From: Microthrixaceae bacterium
Lineage (GTDB): Bacteria > Actinomycetota > Acidimicrobiia > Acidimicrobiales > Microtrichaceae
DNA: 64,000 nucleotides
Assembly: GCA_023957995.1 (NCBI GenBank)
Contig: JAMLGK010000004.1
Location: 164,850-228,849 of the forward strand
Direction: 5' to 3'
Part shown: positions 1-7,336 of the stretch, one piece after another
Position numbering within the stretch: position 1 is the stretch's first letter
Layout of the letters: every line of letters begins with the position of its first letter
The notes under the pieces: generated by a model
The model's database searches: none
The model's input: only the letters and a program-made list of their open reading frames with translations
What the model was told of the DNA's origin: nothing
Program-made: the position numbers and the translations under genes

Positions 1-1
1 G

Positions 2-397
2 GCCACCGACGACGGCATCCGGGACGGCTGGTTGCACACCGGAGACCTCGGTCGCGTGGATGCCCAGGGGTACCTCCACGTGGTGGACCGGCTGAAGGAC
101 ATCATCATCACCGGTGGTGAGAACGTCAGCTCACGCGAGCTCGAGGACGTTCTGGGGACGCACCCCGACGTGCGTGCGGTCTCGGTGATCGGCACCCCGG
201 ATGAGCGTTGGGGCGAGTTGGTCACCGCGGTCGTGGTACCCGAGGAACCGCAGTCGCCACCGACGCTGGAGGAGTTGCGCGCCACCTGCTCCCAACTCGC
301 GGGGTTCAAGCACCCGAGACGCGTCGTGCTGGTCGAGGAGCTACCCACCAACGCCTCGGGCAAGGTCGACAAGGTTGCGCTCAGGAGCCTCGTGTAG
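2..397 (+). CDS. Acyl-CoA synthetase (AMP-binding), C-terminal part
   Basis: This is the last 131 residues of an ATP-dependent acyl-CoA ligase of the ANL superfamily; the rest lies outside the window. Visible are the adenylation-core motif GWLHTGDLG, then the hinge region VDRLKDIIITGGENVSS, where the small C-terminal domain begins, and near the end PTNASGKVDK, whose lysine is the family's catalytic lysine for adenylate formation. The enzyme activates a carboxylic acid to acyl-AMP and then to acyl-CoA. The fragment does not show which acid. The nearby thioesterase and F420 oxidoreductase suggest lipid or steroid metabolism, but that is inference from context. Confidence 0.9.
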   Translation, partial: ATDDGIRDGWLHTGDLGRVDAQGYLHVVDRLKDIIITGGENVSSRELEDVLGTHPDVRAVSVIGTPDERWGELVTAVVVPEEPQSPPTLEELRATCSQLAGFKHPRRVVLVEELPTNASGKVDKVALRSLV

Positions 398-438
398 ACC
401 GACCGGGCACCACCGCACGACCGTTCCCCCGAGACCGG

Positions 439-1425
439 TCACCGGGGCGCCAGGTCCCGGATCGCCTGGCGCTGGTCGATGCCGAACGGAAGGATCGCCA
501 GCGCGGGAGTTGTCACTCCGGACTCGACGTACCGGCCGATGTGCTCACGACACTGCTCGGGTGAGCCGTGCACGATCAGTTCGTCCACCAGCGAGTCCGG
601 GATCGCCTCCAGGGCACCCTTGCGATCTCCATCGGCCCAGAGTCGGGACATCTCGGCGAGTTCCTCACCCCTGCCGAGCCACTCGTGGAAGGCCGCATAC
701 ACCGGCACTGTGAGGTATGCGGCGATGGCGTAGCGACCCATGGCCATCACGGTGTCGCGGTCGGTGGTCGGTGCAACGAAGATCCTCGCTGCGACCTCCG
801 GTTGGGGCTTGCCCGCTGCCGCAGCTGCCTCGTTGACGATCGGCACGACCGTTCGCACGTCCTGTGCCGAGAGCCAGTTGATGATGGCTCCGTCGCCATG
901 ACGACCGGCCAGGCGCAACATCCCCTGGCGGAGGGCCGCGATCAGGATTGCCGGCGGTTCGGCGGGCACGACGCCCAGGCGGAAGCCCTTCACCTCACTG
1001 CGCCCATAGGTGCCACTCACCTTCTCACCGGTCAGTGCTTCACGTACGAACGTGACCATGTCCTTGACCTGCCGGTACGGCTCCTCGAAGGGAACACCGT
1101 TCCAGCGCTGAACGATCACGTCGGAGGAGGTACCGATGCCGAACGCCACCCGGCCCGGCGCCGCATCGGCCAGCGAAGCGACGGATTGGGCCAGACACGC
1201 CGGCCCCCTCGTGAAGGCCGGGATGATCGCACTGCCGAGTCGCAGCTCCGGCGCCCACGCAGCGGCGAGCGCTAGAGGAGTGAAGCCGTCGGCTCCGTTA
1301 GCCTCGGCCGACCACACATCGGTGTATCCCAGGTCGACCAGTTCGCGGAACCACTCCTTGTGTTCTGCCAGGGGCACACCGTCGAAGGGGATCGTCATTC
1401 CGTAGCGTCGTGCGGGGGCGGTCAT
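439..1425 (-). CDS. LLM-class F420-dependent oxidoreductase
   Basis: A 328-residue luciferase-like monooxygenase-fold protein of the F420-dependent type. N-terminal beta strand MTIPFDGVPL, the DVWSAEANGADGFTPLALAA segment and FGIGTSSDVIVQRWNG are typical of the actinobacterial F420 subfamily, in which reduced F420 supplies hydride. The substrate is unknown. An in-frame upstream start at 1476 is possible, but the ATG at 1425 is preceded by a TACGGT hexamer six bases away, the leaderless layout common in this window, so 1425 is chosen. CofC, an F420 biosynthesis enzyme, is encoded at 40723-41349. The gene runs in the same direction as the thioesterase, 81 bp downstream of it. Confidence 0.88.
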   Translation of the reverse strand: MTAPARRYGMTIPFDGVPLAEHKEWFRELVDLGYTDVWSAEANGADGFTPLALAAAWAPELRLGSAIIPAFTRGPACLAQSVASLADAAPGRVAFGIGTSSDVIVQRWNGVPFEEPYRQVKDMVTFVREALTGEKVSGTYGRSEVKGFRLGVVPAEPPAILIAALRQGMLRLAGRHGDGAIINWLSAQDVRTVVPIVNEAAAAAGKPQPEVAARIFVAPTTDRDTVMAMGRYAIAAYLTVPVYAAFHEWLGRGEELAEMSRLWADGDRKGALEAIPDSLVDELIVHGSPEQCREHIGRYVESGVTTPALAILPFGIDQRQAIRDLAPR

Positions 1426-1431
1426 GCCGCC

Positions 1432-1437
1432 ACCGTA
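1432..1437 (-). promoter_or_regulatory. Leaderless -10 (TACGGT) for F420 oxidoreductase
   Basis: TACGGT on the minus strand, 6 nt before the ATG at 1425; transcription would start at or next to the A of ATG. Confidence 0.55.
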
Positions 1438-1506
1438 GGTCGATCCGGGACCGGGCGAGCGGAACTGGTCCGCCACCGTTTCGCCGAAAGCGAGAGCTGA
1501 AGCTGG

Positions 1507-2319
1507 TCAGAGAGCCTGGCTGCGCAACAGCGCCGACTGGGAGGCGGTGGCGAGCAGAACTCCGGAGTCGGACCACAGATACACGGTTCCGTGGCCGAAT
1601 CCGCCCGCGATTCCCTCGACCCGCACGTCCACCAGGATCCACTCCGTGTCCGCCAGGGACACGATCCGGATCGTGTTGTCGAGACTGTTGGACGGCCACC
1701 AGATGCCCTGGGACTGCGAGATCCCGAACGGGACGTAGTCGCCGAGAATCGCAAGTGACCCCCCGGAGACCGCGAGCGGTGACCCGTCCTCGTCGGGCAG
1801 ACGCACCCAGAGCGCGCTGCGGCCGTCGGTCACCGGATGACCGTCCAGGTCGTCCCACTGCCGACCCTTGGCGAGGCGCATGTCGAGACGGGTCATGATC
1901 GACCGTTCGTCCTCCTCGCGAGCAGGTCGTGCAGGACAGTCGGCGGCCGCAGGTACCTCGGGGGGATCCACGTACTGGCCCGCGGCCGGATGGTCCTTGG
2001 AGCCGAGCGCTCCGTTGACGGTGAGGATCTCGCGCTCACCCACGTGGGCCACCAGGCGGGCCTGCGTCGTGGCATGACCCTCCACCGAGATGGTCACGTC
2101 CAGGTCGACCACGTCCCCGATCATCGCGAAGCTGAGGTACTGCGCCGTCGCCCACACCAGAGGGCGTCCCGTCGTCTGCTCGAGTGCGGCCACCGCCGCA
2201 CCCAGGCCGCAGCCACCGAAGAGGAACCGACCCCGGGTGGCGATCCCTTCGGTGACGGGAAGGCACCAGCGGTGTGGATTGTGTGTGGGCTCGAGCCCGA
2301 GCCAGTCGGAGGCATCCAT
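1507..2319 (-). CDS. Acyl-CoA thioesterase, double-hotdog (TesB-like)
   Basis: A 270-residue protein with two hotdog halves in the manner of TesB-type thioesterases. The N-terminal half has GRFLFGGCGLGAAVAALE, the helix start of the first hotdog, followed by an ATAQYLSFA strand. The second half carries SLAILGDYVPFGI and a strand ending SGVLLATASQSALLR, the usual C-terminal ending of the family. It would hydrolyse acyl-CoA to free acid and CoA in the cytoplasm. Start ATG 2319 is supported by TAGTTT eight bases upstream. It is divergent from the amidase gene and followed on the same strand by the F420 oxidoreductase. Confidence 0.85.
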   Translation of the reverse strand: MDASDWLGLEPTHNPHRWCLPVTEGIATRGRFLFGGCGLGAAVAALEQTTGRPLVWATAQYLSFAMIGDVVDLDVTISVEGHATTQARLVAHVGEREILTVNGALGSKDHPAAGQYVDPPEVPAAADCPARPAREEDERSIMTRLDMRLAKGRQWDDLDGHPVTDGRSALWVRLPDEDGSPLAVSGGSLAILGDYVPFGISQSQGIWWPSNSLDNTIRIVSLADTEWILVDVRVEGIAGGFGHGTVYLWSDSGVLLATASQSALLRSQAL

Positions 2320-2327
2320 GGCCGCTC

Positions 2328-2333
2328 AAACTA
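2328..2333 (-). promoter_or_regulatory. Leaderless -10 (TAGTTT) for thioesterase
   Basis: TAGTTT on the minus strand, 8 nt before ATG 2319. It lies in the divergent intergenic region shared with the amidase. Confidence 0.45.
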
Positions 2334-2466
2334 GCTAGACGCGCCCCCGGGGCTCATGCCCGCAGACCGGGCGCCGATTCGCAGGACCGGGCACCGCACG
2401 GTCCAACTAGGGTCTCCCCCACGATTCGCACACCGTGGGATCCACGGACAGGGGGCCAGAGCGACC

Positions 2467-3864
2467 ATGACCGACCAACCCTGGATGGGTGACGCGACTT
2501 CCCTGGTGGAGGCATTCCGTGCCGGCGAGCGCTCACCGGTCGAAGAACTCGACGCAACCCTCGCGGCGATAGACGCGAGCGGGTTGAACTGTGTCTCCTT
2601 CACCGATCCCGAGCGCGCCCGCGCCGCCGCTGGACGAGCGGATGTGTCCAAGCCCTTCGGGGGTGTCCCGTTCGGGATCAAGGAGCTGTCCAACTACGAG
2701 GGCTGGCCCTCCACCGAGGCCTCGCTGGTGTTCAGGGACCGCCTGGCCGGCTTCACCGAGACCCAGTTGCTCCGGGCGCAGAACGACGGAGGGCTGGTTC
2801 CGTTCGGGCTCACGACCGCATCGGAGTTCGGTGGGCTGAACGTCAGCGTCACGAAGCTCAATGGGGTCACCCACAACCCCTGGCAACACGGCAGGACAGC
2901 AGGAGGTTCCTCCGGCGGAAGCGCGGCTGCGGTCGCAGGTGGTCTGTGCACGCTGGCATCCGGGGGCGATGGCGGTGGTTCGATCAGGATTCCGGCCGGA
3001 TTCTGCGGGCTGCCCGGAATGAAGGGTACGGCCGGGCGGATTCCGCGTGGGCCCCACACGAGCATCCACCCCATGACCGTCGTCACCGGGGTGATGGCCC
3101 GCTCGATCCGCGACATAGCGCGCTACTACGACGTCACCTGCGGCTATGACCCCCGGGACCCGTACTCGCTGCCCCGCCACGATCGATGGGAGGCGGAGCT
3201 CGGAACGTTCCGCGACCGACTCCGGGGCAGACGGATGGCGATAGTGGTGGATCTCGGAACCGCGGAGGTGTTGCCCGAGGTCGCCGAGGTCGTCCAGCAG
3301 GCCGCCGAGCAGCTGGCTGCCGATGCCGGACTGGAACTGGTGGAACTCGATTTCACCGCACCCAAGCTGGGATTCGACTGGGCGATGGGCAACCTCGCCT
3401 CGTTGCGTGCCGAACTCGCGGATCACTGGCCGGACTGCGCCGAGGACCTGACCAAGGAGATGGCCTTCGGCATGCAACTCGGCGAGGGTGAGTACGACAT
3501 GGAGATGGCCGCCCGCGCCGAGGCCGCCCGTACGGCCGCCAACGAGACCCTGGCCGACGCATTCGAGTCGGTGGACTTCCTGGTCTCCGCCACCAACCCC
3601 GACGTGGCGTTTCCCGCGGAGGTCGGTGCCAATACCAGGGTCGGTGACCGCAAGGTCGGCCTCGAGAACAACGGCGCCCTCACGATCCCCTACAACATCT
3701 ATGGCAACCCATCCCTGTCGATCCCGATCCAGACGGTCAACGATCTGCCCGTTGGGATGCAGGTCGCGACGCGACATCACGAGGACGCCCTGCTCCTCGA
3801 ACTCGGAAACATCGTGGAATCCGAGCGTCCCTGGGCCCTGACGGCCCCGTTGGCTCCCTGCTGA
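2467..3864 (+). CDS. Amidase (amidase-signature family)
   Basis: A 465-residue amidase-signature hydrolase. The Ser-cisSer-Lys triad can be placed: Lys72 in FGIKELS, cis-Ser148 in GGSSGGSAAAVAGG and nucleophile Ser172 in GGDGGGSIRIPAG; the 24-residue spacing between the serines matches the family. The C-terminal third (NNGALTIPYNIYGNPSLSIP) is the usual conserved end of the fold. It hydrolyses a carboxamide or related C-N bond; the substrate cannot be read from the sequence and there are no GatB/GatC genes nearby, so it is not argued to be GatA. Start ATG 2467 follows a GGGGG-containing purine run; an in-frame start at 2356 is less likely. Confidence 0.9.
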   Translation: MTDQPWMGDATSLVEAFRAGERSPVEELDATLAAIDASGLNCVSFTDPERARAAAGRADVSKPFGGVPFGIKELSNYEGWPSTEASLVFRDRLAGFTETQLLRAQNDGGLVPFGLTTASEFGGLNVSVTKLNGVTHNPWQHGRTAGGSSGGSAAAVAGGLCTLASGGDGGGSIRIPAGFCGLPGMKGTAGRIPRGPHTSIHPMTVVTGVMARSIRDIARYYDVTCGYDPRDPYSLPRHDRWEAELGTFRDRLRGRRMAIVVDLGTAEVLPEVAEVVQQAAEQLAADAGLELVELDFTAPKLGFDWAMGNLASLRAELADHWPDCAEDLTKEMAFGMQLGEGEYDMEMAARAEAARTAANETLADAFESVDFLVSATNPDVAFPAEVGANTRVGDRKVGLENNGALTIPYNIYGNPSLSIPIQTVNDLPVGMQVATRHHEDALLLELGNIVESERPWALTAPLAPC

Positions 3865-3956
3865 TTCGATCCGTCCGCCCTCGACCGGGCGCCGACGGGG
3901 GTCCACCGATCCTGAGTCCGTGATCAGCCCGCGGTCCCCGTGTCACACCCCTGGTG

Positions 3957-3962
3957 GACACT
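3957..3962 (+). promoter_or_regulatory. Possible leaderless -10 (GACACT) for small ORF
   Basis: GACACT sits 7 nt before the ATG at 3970. The first base deviates from TAnnnT, as it does at imuA (GATACT). Weak on its own. Confidence 0.25.
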
Positions 3963-3969
3963 GGATCAC

Positions 3970-4305
3970 ATGAAGAACCAGCTCGTTCTCATCACCGACG
4001 GAACACCCGCCGAGCACCATCAGCCGGCCCGCACCCGCGGCGGCGCATCCGCCGACCGGGGGACCAATGGTCGGCCTGCCGGGCGCGTTCGCACCAAGCC
4101 GGCTCACCACGACCCAGCACGACCGAACGCTGAACGTGCACACCGCGGCGCCAGCGCGGCGCGCCAGGCCCTCCAACAGGCCGTTCAGCGCGCGACCGCT
4201 CGCGAAGAGGCGCGCCGCGAGGCTCGAGAGGCGGCGCTCCTGGCAGCGGTGACCCAACCCCACCTGCCCCACATCGGCGGCACCCCGGACCACCGCGCTG
4301 CATGA
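3970..4305 (+). CDS. Small Arg/Ala-rich hypothetical protein
   Basis: A 111-residue protein I do not recognise. It begins MKNQLVLITDGTPAE, then a basic, Pro/Gly/Arg-rich and probably disordered stretch, then an Ala/Arg/Glu-rich helix (about residues 60-92) with charge patterning of a short coiled coil or nucleic-acid-binding helix. No signal peptide or membrane segment. A -10-like GACACT lies 7 bp before the ATG, the same layout as verified-looking neighbours, which favours a real gene. The opposite strand is also open here, so coding is not certain. Confidence 0.4.
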   Translation: MKNQLVLITDGTPAEHHQPARTRGGASADRGTNGRPAGRVRTKPAHHDPARPNAERAHRGASAARQALQQAVQRATAREEARREAREAALLAAVTQPHLPHIGGTPDHRAA

Positions 4306-4335
4306 TCACGACGGCCCGATGATCACGACGGCCCG
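4302..4335. repeat. 17-bp tandem duplication
   Basis: ATGATCACGACGGCCCG occurs twice in direct succession (4302-4318, 4319-4335), spanning the stop codon of the small upstream gene. Confidence 0.9.
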
Positions 4336-4380
4336 GTGACCGGGTTCCCCGGCCCGGTCCCAGCAGCCGCTGTTCGTTCC

Positions 4381-4386
4381 TAGACT
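4381..4386 (+). promoter_or_regulatory. Leaderless -10 (TAGACT) for nuclease
   Basis: TAGACT followed by GGGCCC and then the ATG at 4393: exactly 6 nt spacing and no Shine-Dalgarno sequence. Confidence 0.6.
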
Positions 4387-4392
4387 GGGCCC

Positions 4393-5016
4393 ATGCACGG
4401 CGGTTCGCCTCCTCCGGGTGGCGATCGCAGCCCCCACAACCGTTCGCCACACAGCCGTTCGCCACACAGCCGTTCGCCACACAGCCTGCGGCGCACCACG
4501 TCCGCGGCACTCACGATCTGGCTCGTCAGCCTCGTTGCGCTGGCCTGCGGCTACAACGGCGGCGAGGCGGCGCAGGGCCTCCCCGGAGAACCCAACGCCA
4601 CGGTGCAACGGGTGGTCGACGGCGACACGATCGTGGTCGAGACCGGCGGAGTCGACGAACGGATACGCCTCATCGGGATCGACACACCGGAGTCCGTCAA
4701 GCCCGGAACAGAGGTCGAGTGCTTCGGAAAGGAAGCCTCCGAGCACACCGCAGACCTGTTGCCCGAAGGCACCGAGGTCGTGCTCGAACGCGACGTCGAG
4801 GCCCGAGACCGCTACGACCGTCTACTCGCCTACGTGTACCGGGCAGCAGACGGCCTGTTCGTGAACCTGGCGATCGTCGAGGAGGGGTTCGGCCAACCGG
4901 CCACCTACCCCCCGAACGTGGCACACACCGAGGAGTTCGTCCGTGCTGGCCGCACCGCGCGGGATCAGGACCGGGGTCTTTGGGGTAGCTGTGGTGGCGA
5001 CGACCTCTACGGTTGA
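4393..5016 (+). CDS. Thermonuclease-family (SNase) protein, exported
   Basis: A 207-residue protein with a staphylococcal-nuclease fold. The basic N-terminus is followed by a hydrophobic segment (about residues 37-52) ending in ALACGY, an imperfect lipobox, so it is probably a membrane-anchored lipoprotein facing outward. The SNase domain runs from about residue 67: VVDGDTIVV, RLIGIDTPES (equivalents of catalytic Arg35, Asp40 and Glu43 of the S. aureus enzyme) and DRYDRLLAYVY (equivalent of Arg87). It should be a Ca2+-dependent extracytoplasmic nuclease. Unusual feature: the cytoplasmic leader contains three identical RSPHS units encoded by a 15-bp tandem repeat. Confidence 0.88.
   Translation: MHGGSPPPGGDRSPHNRSPHSRSPHSRSPHSLRRTTSAALTIWLVSLVALACGYNGGEAAQGLPGEPNATVQRVVDGDTIVVETGGVDERIRLIGIDTPESVKPGTEVECFGKEASEHTADLLPEGTEVVLERDVEARDRYDRLLAYVYRAADGLFVNLAIVEEGFGQPATYPPNVAHTEEFVRAGRTARDQDRGLWGSCGGDDLYG
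4441..4485 (+). repeat. 15-bp tandem repeat x3 in nuclease leader
   Basis: CGTTCGCCACACAGC repeated three times without mismatch, encoding RSPHS x3 in the N-terminal leader of the nuclease. Confidence 0.95.
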
Positions 5017-5031
5017 GGTGCCGGGCGTCGT

Positions 5032-5865
5032 TCAGCCGGAGCGCTGGGCGTCGCGGATCTCGCGCCAGCCGGTCAGCACCACTCCCGAGCGTTCGATCGC
5101 AGAGCGGAACTCCGAATCGCGGGTGAGCAGATGGTGGTCATCGACCCGACCCGCCCAGTTCGGATCGAAGGACCGCAGCTCGGAATGGTCCGTCGCCGGG
5201 TGCAGATAGACCTCGGTCACTCCCGGACGAAGATCCATCACCGCACGCTCGACCGCTCGCCGTGAACCGACGCCGTTGACGACCACCAGGTGGTCGGGCG
5301 AGAGCACACCCTGCTCGGCGCTCAGATCTCGGAACGGGAATCCCACCCGTTCCTGGGTGGAAGCGCCGGACAGCCGGATCGGAAGCCCGAAATCGACCGC
5401 CAGGTCGAGATAGACGTCGAAGAACTCGGGGCGGAGTTGAAGGGTGCCCATGTGGGAGTCCAGGTGGGTCACGTCGAAGCCCCAGAGGATGGCCCGCTCC
5501 AGCTGTGCACGGAGTTCCCGCCGGACCTCGTCCAGGTCGGCGTGCTCCCAGGAATCGGCCACGGTGGGCGGGAACCCGCCGTCCCCGCCGAACAACGACG
5601 GCGAGCGCGTGCACGGCCCCCAGCGGTAGAGCTCGAACTCGGCGGTGAGCGTGAGGTGCACACCCACGTCCTCACCGCGGTACCGCGCAGCTGCCTCACG
5701 TGCCCAGGGACACGGAACCATCAACGAGGCAGACGTGCCCAGACCATCCCTCAGCGATTCGTAGACGCCCTCGTTGGCCGAGTGGCACATGCCCAGATCG
5801 TCGCAGTTGACGATGAGCACGCGGGTGTCGGCTCCATGGCCCAGGCGTTCAGCGAGCGTGGTCAC
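5032..5865 (-). CDS. ChbG/HpnK (YdjC-like) carbohydrate deacetylase
   Basis: A 277-residue YdjC-family protein. Metal and catalytic motifs are visible: NCDDLGMC near residue 20 (the paired Asp), GVHLTLTAEFE around residue 70 (His) and THLDSHMGTL around residue 135 (His pair). Family members remove acetyl groups from chito-oligosaccharides or N-acetylglucosamine-bearing lipids through a divalent metal. The substrate here is unknown. The GTG start at 5865 is preceded by TAGCGT six bases away, matching the leaderless layout. The gene is convergent with the nuclease and lies just downstream of mca on the same strand. Confidence 0.88.
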   Translation of the reverse strand: MTTLAERLGHGADTRVLIVNCDDLGMCHSANEGVYESLRDGLGTSASLMVPCPWAREAAARYRGEDVGVHLTLTAEFELYRWGPCTRSPSLFGGDGGFPPTVADSWEHADLDEVRRELRAQLERAILWGFDVTHLDSHMGTLQLRPEFFDVYLDLAVDFGLPIRLSGASTQERVGFPFRDLSAEQGVLSPDHLVVVNGVGSRRAVERAVMDLRPGVTEVYLHPATDHSELRSFDPNWAGRVDDHHLLTRDSEFRSAIERSGVVLTGWREIRDAQRSG

Positions 5866-5869
5866 GCCG

Positions 5870-6766
5870 TCACGCTACCGGAGCCCGACCCGCCCTCAGA
5901 CCGGGCACGCCGGCGAAGAGATCATCCTCCGGTATGTGGGTCTCCACCACCGAGCGGGCAAGGATGTAGTCGTCCCAGGGGTGCACATCTCTCGCCACAT
6001 CGGTGGGCAGCCCGAACCAGAACGCGCTCGTGGGATCCACCTGCGTGGCGTGCGCGCGCAGTGCCAACTCCCGCACCTCGTAGAAGTCGCCGATCGGAAC
6101 CTGGGTGGTGATGCGGTCGTCCTGACCCTCGTCCTTGAAGCGTTCCTGCCAGTCCTCGCCGAAGGGCGACTCGAGTCCGAGCTCCACGAAGGTGTCGTGC
6201 AGCGCCACCATCCGCTTTCGGGACCACACCGTGTAATAGAGCTTCAGGGGCATCCAGGGCTCGCCGGCCTCCGGATACCACTCGGGATCCGATGCCCTGT
6301 CGAACGCCGGCAGGCTGATGTCGTGCACCCTCAGGTGGTCGGGATGCGCATAGTGGCGCTGGTCATCCCCGTAGGTCACGACCACCTGCGGACGATCGCG
6401 CCGGATGATCGCCACCAGTCGGCCTATTGCCTCGTCCAGGTCAGCGTTCCAGAAGTTGTCGCTGCGCTCGTTCTCCTCGGAATCAGGCATGCCCGAATCG
6501 TGGTACCCGAGCAGGTCCACCTTCTCGTAGCCGATGATTCCCGCAGCCTCGTCGAGCTCCTTCATCCGCACCTGGGCCAGGTTCTCGGTGACCTCCGGGG
6601 TGTCCATCGCCGGATTGAGCACCGAACCGGCCTCACCCCCGGTGCAGCACACGAGGGTGGAGGGGATGCCCTCGGCGGCATAGCGAGCAACGGTGGAGGC
6701 CCCCTTCGAGGACTCGTCGTCGGGATGGGCGTGCACGGTCAGCAGTCGGAGCGGGGCCACATTCAT
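5870..6766 (-). CDS. mca: Mycothiol S-conjugate amidase
   Basis: A 298-residue LmbE/PIG-L zinc hydrolase matching Mca (about 290 residues in mycobacteria). Zinc ligands appear in LLTVHAHPDDESSKG near the N-terminus and in HYAHPDHLRVHD around residue 145. The C-terminal region WFGLPTDVARDVHPWDDYIL is characteristic of Mca rather than MshB. Mca cleaves mycothiol-toxin conjugates, releasing a mercapturic acid for export and regenerating GlcN-inositol. ATG 6766 has both a GGGGGA purine run and TAGCTT 8 nt upstream. It is transcribed divergently from the nfeD-like gene; its stop is 5 bp from the start of the ChbG-like gene. Confidence 0.93.
   Translation of the reverse strand: MNVAPLRLLTVHAHPDDESSKGASTVARYAAEGIPSTLVCCTGGEAGSVLNPAMDTPEVTENLAQVRMKELDEAAGIIGYEKVDLLGYHDSGMPDSEENERSDNFWNADLDEAIGRLVAIIRRDRPQVVVTYGDDQRHYAHPDHLRVHDISLPAFDRASDPEWYPEAGEPWMPLKLYYTVWSRKRMVALHDTFVELGLESPFGEDWQERFKDEGQDDRITTQVPIGDFYEVRELALRAHATQVDPTSAFWFGLPTDVARDVHPWDDYILARSVVETHIPEDDLFAGVPGLRAGRAPVA
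5872..5877 (-). promoter_or_regulatory. Leaderless -10 (TAGCGT) for ChbG-like gene
   Basis: TAGCGT on the minus strand, 6 nt before the GTG start at 5865. It overlaps the last codons of mca, so the deacetylase could also be transcribed on its own. Confidence 0.5.
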
Positions 6767-6774
6767 CGTCCCCC

Positions 6775-6780
6775 AAGCTA
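6775..6780 (-). promoter_or_regulatory. -10 (TAGCTT) for mca
   Basis: TAGCTT on the minus strand, 8 nt before ATG 6766; half of a divergent promoter pair with the nfeD-like gene. Confidence 0.45.
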
Positions 6781-6831
6781 CAACTGCCGCGGTCCGGAAC
6801 AATCCTGCAGTGCATCCGACGACACAGCTTG

Positions 6832-6837
6832 TACGGT
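6832..6837 (+). promoter_or_regulatory. Leaderless -10 (TACGGT) for nfeD-stomatin operon
   Basis: TACGGT, then 7 nt, then ATG 6845; no Shine-Dalgarno sequence. Confidence 0.55.
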
Positions 6838-6844
6838 GAATCGG

Positions 6845-7336
6845 ATGGACCCCGTCGACGCCGCAGTCGTGTTCCTGGTTTTGGGCCTCGGCTTGTCCGC
6901 GGCAGAGATCGTGGCGCCCGGGTTGGTTCTGCTCCCATTCGGCATCGGAGCGGTGATCGCATCGCTCACCGGTTTCGTCGGCGCACCGGTGTGGCTCCAG
7001 GCCGTCATCTTCGTGGTCGCCTCGACGGCCATCTTCGTGGCTCTGCGCCCCATCGCCAAGCGATTGAACCAATCCGACCAGGACGAAGGTGTGGGTGCGC
7101 GCAGGCTCGTCGGTGCGCGGGCACTGGTGCTCGAGGACATCCCGTCCGACGACTCCGGAATGGTGCGCATAGACCGCGAGCAATGGCGTGCGGAGTCCCT
7201 GGACGACGCGAGGTTGCCCAAGGGCACTTCGGTCGTGGTCACAGAGGTCCGCGGCACCCGGGTCATCGTCACAGCGGAGCGCCCCGGCGAGCTGCCGACC
7301 CCCACAGAACCACCTCTTGAAGGAGAGCCCACATGA
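6845..7336 (+). CDS. NfeD-family membrane protein
   Basis: A 163-residue short NfeD protein lacking the protease domain of long NfeD. Hydrophobic segments span about residues 5-25, 28-48 and 50-68, followed by a soluble OB-fold-like domain (about 85-150) with the VGARALVLEDI and GTRVIVTAE strands typical of NfeD C-domains. It overlaps the stomatin-like gene by 4 bp (ATGA), so the two are translationally coupled. The pair is a well-known partnership thought to organise membrane microdomains. The start is fixed by the leaderless TACGGT hexamer. Confidence 0.88.
   Translation: MDPVDAAVVFLVLGLGLSAAEIVAPGLVLLPFGIGAVIASLTGFVGAPVWLQAVIFVVASTAIFVALRPIAKRLNQSDQDEGVGARRLVGARALVLEDIPSDDSGMVRIDREQWRAESLDDARLPKGTSVVVTEVRGTRVIVTAERPGELPTPTEPPLEGEPT

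Noticed and set aside
2533..3906. 457-codon open frame antisense to the amidase
   Set aside because: Composition is that of a GC-rich shadow; the amidase strand has full catalytic motifs.
3992..4510. 172-codon open frame with a Cys-Val-Ala-Asn-Gly repeat on the minus strand
   Set aside because: The repeat is just the reverse reading of the nuclease 15-bp repeat.
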